A stretch of 64,000 bases of DNA from positions 40,941 to 104,940 of the forward strand of contig NZ_FOXE01000011.1 in the NCBI RefSeq assembly GCF_900115635.1, given 5' to 3'. Positions 59,256 through 64,000 of the stretch are shown here, piece by piece. The notes beneath the pieces are model-generated. The model ran no database searches. It saw only the letters and a program-made list of their open reading frames with translations, and was not told where the DNA came from. Both the position numbers and the translations under genes were made by a program. The DNA comes from Oscillibacter sp. PC13 (GTDB taxonomy: Bacteria; Bacillota; Clostridia; Oscillospirales; Oscillospiraceae). Position 1 is the stretch's first letter, and each line of letters starts with the position of its first letter.

Positions 59256-59504
59256 TCATCCGCCGCGATACTTTTTTCGAGTGGCAATCCCGCCGCGAAT
59301 ATGCCGCTGGGCCTTGTTGACTTCAAGAACCTCCTTGACTTCCAGATATAGCGCCCGATTGAATAGGGGAAGCCGTTCGGAGATGTCCTTATGTACGGTA
59401 GATTTGCTGATGCCGAATTTCTGCGCGGCGGCCCGGACTGTCGTCCGGTTTTCTATGATGTACAGGGCCAGGCGTTCGGCCCGCTCCTCCATATTACCCT
59501 TCAA
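59256..59504 (-). CDS. spoIIID: Sporulation transcriptional regulator SpoIIID
   Basis: 82 residues from a TTG at 59504, preceded by GGCGGGGAGTGTTGTGTT. This start aligns in length with B. subtilis SpoIIID as I recall it; an ATG at 59492 would trim four residues. The helix-turn-helix reads TTVRAAAQKFGISKSTVHKD, followed by SERLPLFN, EVLEVNKAQRHIRGGIATRKKY. SpoIIID binds DNA in the mother cell and switches genes on and off between the sigma-E and sigma-K stages. It shows that the organism is, or descends from, a spore former. A possible sigma-E promoter lies upstream. Confidence 0.95.
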   Translation of the reverse strand: MKGNMEERAERLALYIIENRTTVRAAAQKFGISKSTVHKDISERLPLFNRALYLEVKEVLEVNKAQRHIRGGIATRKKYRGG

Positions 59505-59534
59505 AACACAACACTCCCCGCCTCTTGTTGCTCC

Positions 59535-59563
59535 ATCCTATGCAGGGAAGAGGTTGGATATGT
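59535..59563 (-). promoter_or_regulatory. Candidate sigma-E promoter of spoIIID
   Basis: On the minus strand ACATATC (59557-59563), 14-nt spacer, CATAGGAT (59535-59542). This partly matches the sigma-E consensus as I recall it (KMATATT, 14 to 15 nt, CATACANT) with the right spacing, about 30 nt before the TTG start. A match by inspection only. Confidence 0.4.
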
Positions 59564-59700
59564 GCCGGAGGTGGGAGGAAGCTCCACGGACACGCTTCTC
59601 TGGTGATCACAAAGAACAAATAAGGTGGTTAAAATGTCCAAAAAGATTTCGGAAACATATGCGAAAAGTTTACAAAAATGAACTTCTTGATAAAAACGCA

Positions 59701-59729
59701 TTCAATTTTTTGCAAAAAAATGCTAAAAT
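59701..59729 (+). promoter_or_regulatory. Extended -10 promoter of the 89-residue unknown protein
   Basis: TTCAAT (59701-59706), 17-nt spacer, TGCTAAAAT with an extended -10 (TAAAAT at 59724-59729). Transcription would start about 20 nt before the ATG at 59758. The rest of the gap to spoIIID is AT-rich and holds nothing else I can name. Confidence 0.5.
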
Positions 59730-59757
59730 GAAAATATCTCAAAAAGGAGGAGTTTCT

Positions 59758-60027
59758 ATGAAACGAATTCAGGCGGCCTGTCTGGAACAGACCATTCACT
59801 TTGCGCTGAAAGAGGAGTTGCCACATGCAGAGGCCCTTCGGTATGTGGAAGCGGAGTATTCCAATTATCTTGCTCAACTGGACCGCAGCCGAACGGTTTA
59901 TCAGATTCTGGAGAAGACAGGCCAGCCTGACGGATCTCTGCTTGTCAAGCTAAAAAAGCAATATAACAGTTATCCATATGGGGCATATATGGAGGAAAGC
60001 GGAGAAACAAAAGAACGGAGAAAATAA
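59758..60027 (+). CDS. Uncharacterised 89-residue protein
   Basis: ATG at 59758 behind AAAAAGGAGGAGTTTCT, an excellent site; the open frame extends upstream but without any start signal. The protein starts MKRIQAACLEQTIHFALKEE and continues with EALRYVEAEYSNYLAQLDRS and YQILEKTGQPDGSLLVKLKK. It is mainly helical and charged, with no signal peptide or membrane segment, and ends in a basic tail. I do not recognise the family. It is a single-gene unit with its own promoter and terminator, divergent from spoIIID. Confidence 0.75.
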   Translation: MKRIQAACLEQTIHFALKEELPHAEALRYVEAEYSNYLAQLDRSRTVYQILEKTGQPDGSLLVKLKKQYNSYPYGAYMEESGETKERRK

Positions 60028-60030
60028 AAG

Positions 60031-60065
60031 GCCGCACCCTATTGCCATTTGGTATAGGGTGCGGC
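60031..60065. terminator. Bidirectional terminator between unknown gene and amino acid importer
   Basis: Perfect 12-bp stem GCCGCACCCTAT (60031-60042) / ATAGGGTGCGGC (60054-60065), followed by AAATTTTATG. It lies between two convergent genes. Confidence 0.85.
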
Positions 60066-60078
60066 AAATTTTATGAAT

Positions 60079-60801
60079 TTACAAAACCTTGCTGAGAAAA
60101 TCCTTCAGCCGGGGGTGCTGAGGGTTGCTGAAAAATGTATGGGGTTCGTTTTGCTCCACGATATGGCCACCGTCCATGAACAAAACCCGGCTGCCTACTT
60201 CCCGCGCAAATCCCATCTCGTGCGTGACAACCACCATGGTCATTCCCTCATTGGCCAGCTGCTTCATAACCTCCAGTACCTCGCCCACCATCTCGGGATC
60301 CAGGGCGGAGGTGGGCTCGTCAAACAGCATGACCTTTGGCCGCATGGCCAAGGCGCGGACAATGGCAATGCGCTGCTTTTGGCCGCCGGAGAGCTGCGCC
60401 GGATAGGAATCCACACGGTCAGACAGTCCCACGCGCTCCAGAAGCTTGACCGCCTCAGCATCTGCCTCGTCCTGCTTCATCAGCCCAGTGCGCACAGGTG
60501 CCAGTGTGATATTTTTCCGGATGGTCATGTTGGGAAAGAGATTAAAATGCTGAAATACCATGCCCATTTGACGGCGAATTACATTGATATCCACCTTGGG
60601 ATCTGTGATGACCGTACCATTGAAGGAAATGGATCCGCCGGTAGGCTCCTCCAGCAGGTTCAGACACCGGAGAAACGTAGATTTTCCGGAACCGGAGGGG
60701 CCGATGACCACGACCTTTTCGCCGGGATGGATATGATTCGAGATGTTGTCCAGAACCAGATGATCCCCAAAGGACTTGGAGAGGTGTTTAACGTCGATCA
60801 C
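60079..60801 (-). CDS. Polar amino acid ABC transporter ATP-binding protein (GlnQ-like)
   Basis: 240 residues from a GTG at 60801, ten bases after AAGGAGG and overlapping the permease gene by 14 nt. Walker [17 protein letters not shown]-loop [11 protein letters not shown], signature [15 protein letters not shown], Walker [15 protein letters not shown] and the switch His in [12 protein letters not shown] are all present. The length and motifs are typical of GlnQ/ArtP/TcyC ATPases for polar amino acids. Confidence 0.94.
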   Translation of the reverse strand: MIDVKHLSKSFGDHLVLDNISNHIHPGEKVVVIGPSGSGKSTFLRCLNLLEEPTGGSISFNGTVITDPKVDINVIRRQMGMVFQHFNLFPNMTIRKNITLAPVRTGLMKQDEADAEAVKLLERVGLSDRVDSYPAQLSGGQKQRIAIVRALAMRPKVMLFDEPTSALDPEMVGEVLEVMKQLANEGMTMVVVTHEMGFAREVGSRVLFMDGGHIVEQNEPHTFFSNPQHPRLKDFLSKVL

Positions 60802-61564
60802 TTTGACGCAGCCTCCTTTCCAGAATGCCCAGCAGCCAGGTCAGAATCATGACCACCACCAGATAAACCAGTGCGATGCCGATGAAGGGCATAAACGCCT
60901 GATATGTGCGCCCCTGAATCTGCATAGCGACCTTTGTCAGATCCACCAAACCGATAACGGTGACAATAGAGGTTTCCTTAAACAGGGTAATCAGTTCGTT
61001 GCCGAGAGAGGGAAGAATGGCCTTGATTGCCTGTGGGATGACAACAAACCGCATGACCGGCACATAGCCCAGGCCCAAGGAACGGCCGGCCTCCATCTGG
61101 CCGGGATCCACGGACATGATCCCACCCCGGATAATTTCCGACACATAGGCGCCGGAGTTGATGCCGAAGGCCAGCATAGCGACACCCAGTTGGTTACGGG
61201 TACCGGCAAAAATGACAAAGTACATGATCAGCAGCTGGACCATCATAGGGGTGCCGCGAATAACAGTGGTATAGACCTTGCAGATTGCATTGATCATTCC
61301 AAGCAAGGGATTCCGCCGTCCTGTCCGCTGCTGGTCGTGCATGGTGCGGACCACCGCCACCAGAACACCCAGCACCACACCGATGACCAGTGCAAGAATC
61401 GTTACTTCGAATGTAGTCCCCAGTCCCTTGAGATACAGCAGCCAGCGGTCGCCCTCGACAAAGCTTTGATAGAAATCATGAAGCATATCGATGTGGAACG
61501 GGATAGCCTGCTTGGCAGCACTTAATTCTGCATATTGTGCCATCATGGATTCCCAAAATCCCAT
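60788..61564 (-). CDS. Polar amino acid ABC transporter permease
   Basis: 258 residues from the ATG at 61564, eight bases after GGGGAG; an in-frame extension to 61600 has no site. It contains a His/Met-type permease with about five membrane segments and the coupling motif [31 protein letters not shown] (EAA loop). [21 protein letters not shown] and [14 protein letters not shown] mark the GlnP/ArtQ family. It probably works as a homodimer with the ATPase downstream and the binding protein upstream. Confidence 0.93.
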   Translation of the reverse strand: MGFWESMMAQYAELSAAKQAIPFHIDMLHDFYQSFVEGDRWLLYLKGLGTTFEVTILALVIGVVLGVLVAVVRTMHDQQRTGRRNPLLGMINAICKVYTTVIRGTPMMVQLLIMYFVIFAGTRNQLGVAMLAFGINSGAYVSEIIRGGIMSVDPGQMEAGRSLGLGYVPVMRFVVIPQAIKAILPSLGNELITLFKETSIVTVIGLVDLTKVAMQIQGRTYQAFMPFIGIALVYLVVVMILTWLLGILERRLRQSDRR

Positions 61565-61584
61565 GCGTTCATCTCCCCTGTGTG

Positions 61585-61612
61585 AAAAAAGGGACGGCAT
61601 TTGCCGCCCCTC
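61585..61612 (-). terminator. Attenuator-like terminator between amino acid binding protein and permease genes
   Basis: On the minus strand AGGGGCGGC-AAAT-GCCGTCCCT followed by TTTTTT (plus-strand AAAAAA at 61585-61590). It lies in the 83-nt gap after the binding-protein stop and looks like a full intrinsic terminator that must be partly read through. Confidence 0.8.
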
Positions 61613-61647
61613 TCTTGCATAAATTTACAAGTTGCGCGGTGTTTATT

Positions 61648-62451
61648 TTACTCCGCGGTGATGTACTTGTCAACAATGGACTGCACGGTACCATCAGCAA
61701 TCAGATCCTGCAGCGCAGTATCAACGGCTTCCAGCAGGGCGGAATTCTCCTTGGAGACGCCGATTGCATAGTCCTCAACAGCATATTCAGTATCCAAAAT
61801 AGTCAGATCCGGGTTGGCCGCCACAAATGCCTTGGCAGGCTCATTGTCAATAACCACACAGTCCACGCTGCCGGCCAGCAGAGACTGGACAGCTGTAGCG
61901 CCGTTGGTATAGGCGATGACATGGTCCTCACCGAATTCATCCGCGCAGTAGATGTAACCGGTGGTGGATTCCTGGGTACCAATCATCTGGTCACCCAAAT
62001 TGTCCAAGGTGATATCAGAACCGGCCTTCACGATGACCACCTGTACGCCGGTGGCGTAGGAAGCGGTGAAATCCACATTCTGCTTGCGCTCTTCATTTAC
62101 AGTCAAGCCAGCCATGGCAATGTCGCTGGAACCCTGCTGCACGGCGGTGATGACAGAGTTGAAGTCCATATCGTCGACAACCAGCTCCAGGCCAAGCTTC
62201 TCGGCAATCGCGGCGGCAACATCCACATCAATACCCTCAAAACCGCCGGCATCGGTGGTCATCTCATACGGAGGAAATGCGGCATTGGTGGCCATATGCA
62301 GTTTTCCCTCTTCCACTGTGGTAAAAGCAGTGTCCGCAGGATCTTCATTCGTCTGATTATCGGGAGTCTCTGTGGGGGCAGCTTCGCTGCCGCAGGCCGC
62401 GAGAGACAGCACGCAAGCCAATGTCAGCAGCAGTGCAAAAAACTTCTTCAT
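61648..62451 (-). CDS. Polar amino acid ABC transporter substrate-binding lipoprotein
   Basis: 267 residues; ATG at 62451 after AGAAGGATGAAGCGATT. Lipobox LAAC (Cys20). The type II binding fold of the GlnH/ArtJ family is clear: LHMATNAAFPPYEM, GIDVDVAAAIAEKLG, DMDFNSVITAVQQGSSDIAMAG, and VDCVVIDNEPAKAFV. Family members bind glutamine, arginine, cystine or others; the specificity is not readable here. It is first in a three-gene operon and is expressed from a promoter at 62543-62571. Confidence 0.92.
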   Translation of the reverse strand: MKKFFALLLTLACVLSLAACGSEAAPTETPDNQTNEDPADTAFTTVEEGKLHMATNAAFPPYEMTTDAGGFEGIDVDVAAAIAEKLGLELVVDDMDFNSVITAVQQGSSDIAMAGLTVNEERKQNVDFTASYATGVQVVIVKAGSDITLDNLGDQMIGTQESTTGYIYCADEFGEDHVIAYTNGATAVQSLLAGSVDCVVIDNEPAKAFVAANPDLTILDTEYAVEDYAIGVSKENSALLEAVDTALQDLIADGTVQSIVDKYITAE

Positions 62452-62727
62452 AATCGCTTCATCCTTCTTCTAAAAAATGTGCCCGCCGAAGCGGAAAAAT
62501 GAAATGGGATTCCGGCAAAAAGTGACTTTCCGGAACAGGGTTACCTTATCACTTTGCCGTGTGGTTGTCAATGCATTTGCAAAAAAAATGAATAAATATT
62601 TGGACAATGCAACAAAAAATAAAAAGAGTAATATAAAATAGGGAAAAGACAAAGAACCATTTGTATAATTTGGCGCATAAAATGAATATTCCGCAGACGG
62701 AGGTATCATTTGCCGCAGGAAGAGACT
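62452..62727 (-). promoter_or_regulatory. Promoter region of the amino acid importer (no gene seen)
   Basis: On the minus strand TTGACA (62566-62571), 17 nt, TAAGGT (62543-62548). Downstream, in the leader, TTCCGG (62529-62534 region) and CCGGAA (62510-62515 region) form a possible hairpin or operator. The rest, to 62727, is AT-rich with poly-A/T tracts and holds no gene I can support. Confidence 0.6.
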
Positions 62728-62733
62728 AAGAAA

Positions 62734-62763
62734 GGGCCGCATGTGCTACGCTACATGCGGCCC
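62734..62763 (-). terminator. Terminator after the Na/Pi cotransporter gene
   Basis: Perfect 11-bp stem GGGCCGCATGT / ACATGCGGCCC with an 8-nt loop, starting 18 nt after the stop on the minus strand, followed by CTTTCTTAGTC. Confidence 0.75.
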
Positions 62764-62781
62764 AGGAAAGCCTGTCCGGCA

Positions 62782-64000
62782 TCAAATGGAAGGAAGCTGG
62801 TATTTGCGCAGATCCCGGCGTACATTTTCATTGAACACACCGTCGGTTTTGACCTCGTTGATATAGGCGTGGCGGTCCACGGATTTGTTCTTTTCTTCAA
62901 TCACACACATGGCAATATTGGAGCAGTGGTCGGACACCCGCTCAAAATTGGTGAGCAAATCGTTGAGAACAAAGCCCAACTGAATGGTGCAGCGGCCAGT
63001 CTGCAGCCGTGAAATGTGGCGCAGGCGAATGTCCTCAATCAGGCGGTCAATGGTCTCCTCCAAAGGCTCAATGCTCTGCGCAGCAACCGGATCGTCTGCG
63101 GCAAAACAGGAAAATGCGTCCTCCATAATATCCTCCAGAGCAGACACTAGGACGGCCAATTCTGCTTTGGCAGCGTCTGAAAAGTGCAGCTCCTTGTCAT
63201 GCAGCTCCTGCGCAGACTCCTGCAGATTCAGGGCGTGGTCACCGATACGTTCAAAGTCGCCGATGGCGTGCAATAGTCGGGAAACTGTGCGGCTGTCCGC
63301 ACCGGACATGCTGTGGCGGGAGATTTCCACCAGATATTTTCCAAGGCGGTCTTCGTAAATGTCCAGCTTGTCCTCATTGCTGATAATTTCGGCCTCCCGT
63401 ACCTCCTCATATGAGGAGAGCTGCTGGATGGCAAGGAGCAGATTCTGATGAGAAAGACTGCCCATCTGATTGGCAATATTCACGCATTCGGCAATTGCAA
63501 CGGCAGGTGTCCGCATCAGCAGCGGATCCAGGAATGCAAAGCTCTCGGCTTTGGCATCGTTGCGTACCAGCCTCCGCGCCAGCTTTTCCAGCTGGCGGGA
63601 GAAGGGCAGCAGCAAAAGGGTGGTAAACATATTAAAAACCGTGTGGCAGAATGCGATGCCAACGGCGCCCACGGTCCAGTCCATAAAGGCGAAGTCGAAT
63701 AGCAGATTGCCGCCATAAAAGAGAATCAAACAGGTTAACGTGCCGATGACGTTAAAAGAGACGTGAATGACAGCCACCCGCTTGGCGTTGCGGTTCACAC
63801 CGATGGAACTAATCAACGCCGTCACACAGGTGCCGATATTCTGCCCCATGATAATGGGAATTGCCATCCCGTAAGTGATGCTGCCGGTCAGGGCCAGGGC
63901 CTGCAGAATACCGACCGAGGCGGCGGAGGACTGGATGATGCCGGTGAATACAGCGCCCACCAGTACGCCCAGCAGCGGATTGTTGAAGGCGGTCAGCAGG
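62782..64000 (-). CDS. Na/Pi cotransporter family protein with PhoU domain (N-terminus outside window)
   Basis: About 406 codons are visible and the reading frame is open at the right edge, where the sequence reads FNNPLLGVLVGAVFTG. The IIQSSAASV repeat signature of the Na/phosphate cotransporter II family, several membrane segments (to about 150 residues in the visible part) and GQNIGTCVTALISSIG are present. The C-terminal 200 residues form a PhoU-like helical domain (LLHAIGDFERIGDHALNLQE, LTNFERVSDHCSNIAM). Members import phosphate with Na+ and the PhoU part may regulate this. Family usual length is about 550 residues (recalled), so roughly a quarter is missing. Confidence 0.9.
   Translation of the reverse strand, partial: LLTAFNNPLLGVLVGAVFTGIIQSSAASVGILQALALTGSITYGMAIPIIMGQNIGTCVTALISSIGVNRNAKRVAVIHVSFNVIGTLTCLILFYGGNLLFDFAFMDWTVGAVGIAFCHTVFNMFTTLLLLPFSRQLEKLARRLVRNDAKAESFAFLDPLLMRTPAVAIAECVNIANQMGSLSHQNLLLAIQQLSSYEEVREAEIISNEDKLDIYEDRLGKYLVEISRHSMSGADSRTVSRLLHAIGDFERIGDHALNLQESAQELHDKELHFSDAAKAELAVLVSALEDIMEDAFSCFAADDPVAAQSIEPLEETIDRLIEDIRLRHISRLQTGRCTIQLGFVLNDLLTNFERVSDHCSNIAMCVIEEKNKSVDRHAYINEVKTDGVFNENVRRDLRKYQLPSI

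Noticed and set aside
59281..59757. Upstream extension of the 89-residue unknown gene
   Set aside because: It is antisense to spoIIID and lies before the predicted promoter and ribosome binding site.
1..64000. CRISPR arrays, insertion sequences, prophage genes, tRNA or rRNA genes
   Set aside because: No regularly spaced repeats, transposase or integrase motifs, or tRNA-like cloverleaf sequences were seen in any intergenic region.

Overview
The window is a gene-dense stretch of a Firmicutes chromosome, most likely a gut-type spore-forming member of the class Clostridia. Oscillospiraceae relatives such as Flavonifractor, Lawsonibacter or Oscillibacter fit best, but this is inference. The signs are: the gdpP-rplI-dnaB and tilS-hpt-ftsH gene orders, a spoIIID gene, strong AGGAGG ribosome binding sites, several TTG starts with good ribosome binding sites, moderately high GC, lipoprotein binding proteins typical of Gram-positives, and S-layer-homology and LytR-CpsA-Psr wall proteins. 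I see no rRNA, tRNA, insertion sequence, prophage or CRISPR array.

Layout. 1-6.4 kb: housekeeping block (gdpP end, rplI, dnaB, tilS, hpt, ftsH), packed with 11-nt overlaps and closed by a terminator. 6.7-11.7 kb: a complete branched-chain amino acid type ABC importer (livKHMGF). 11.8-15.5 kb: arginine deiminase, ornithine carbamoyltransferase and a YfcC-family carrier, with no carbamate kinase. 15.7-20.0 kb: a fucose-isomerase-like protein, an FGGY kinase and a PocR-domain AraC regulator. 20.1-24.8 kb (minus strand): a TPP-dependent 2-oxoacid or acetoin dehydrogenase complex (E1 alpha, E1 beta, E2, E3), divergent from a SorC-type regulator. 26.2-35.4 kb: a sugar ABC importer followed by an AraD-like epimerase, a SurA_N-like membrane protein, an SDR, an UlaE-like 3-epimerase, a LyxK-like kinase and an MBL-fold hydrolase. 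Together these read as a pentulose (L-xylulose-type) catabolic operon. 35.5-40.5 kb: DegV, a TIGR04076 protein, MarR plus MATE exporter, and an NCS2 nucleobase permease.

40.7-56.0 kb is a galactose region. A galKTEM operon is divergent from an AraC regulator. Next comes a sensory operon (YesN-type response regulator, Cache-domain histidine kinase, anchored sugar-binding protein, second MglB-like lipoprotein), then the mglBAC importer it probably controls. This resembles the XylFII-LytS-YesN three-component sugar sensors of Clostridia but is built around galactose/glucose binding proteins. 56.3-64 kb holds an SLH-transglutaminase-like surface protein, an LCP ligase, a small protein, spoIIID, an 89-residue unknown, a polar amino acid ABC importer and the C-terminal part of a Na/Pi cotransporter that runs off the end.

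The strongest leads are the galactose sensory operon with its duplicated binding protein, the pentulose operon with its out-of-place membrane protein and upstream small ORF, and a shared promoter motif linking that operon to the dehydrogenase operon.
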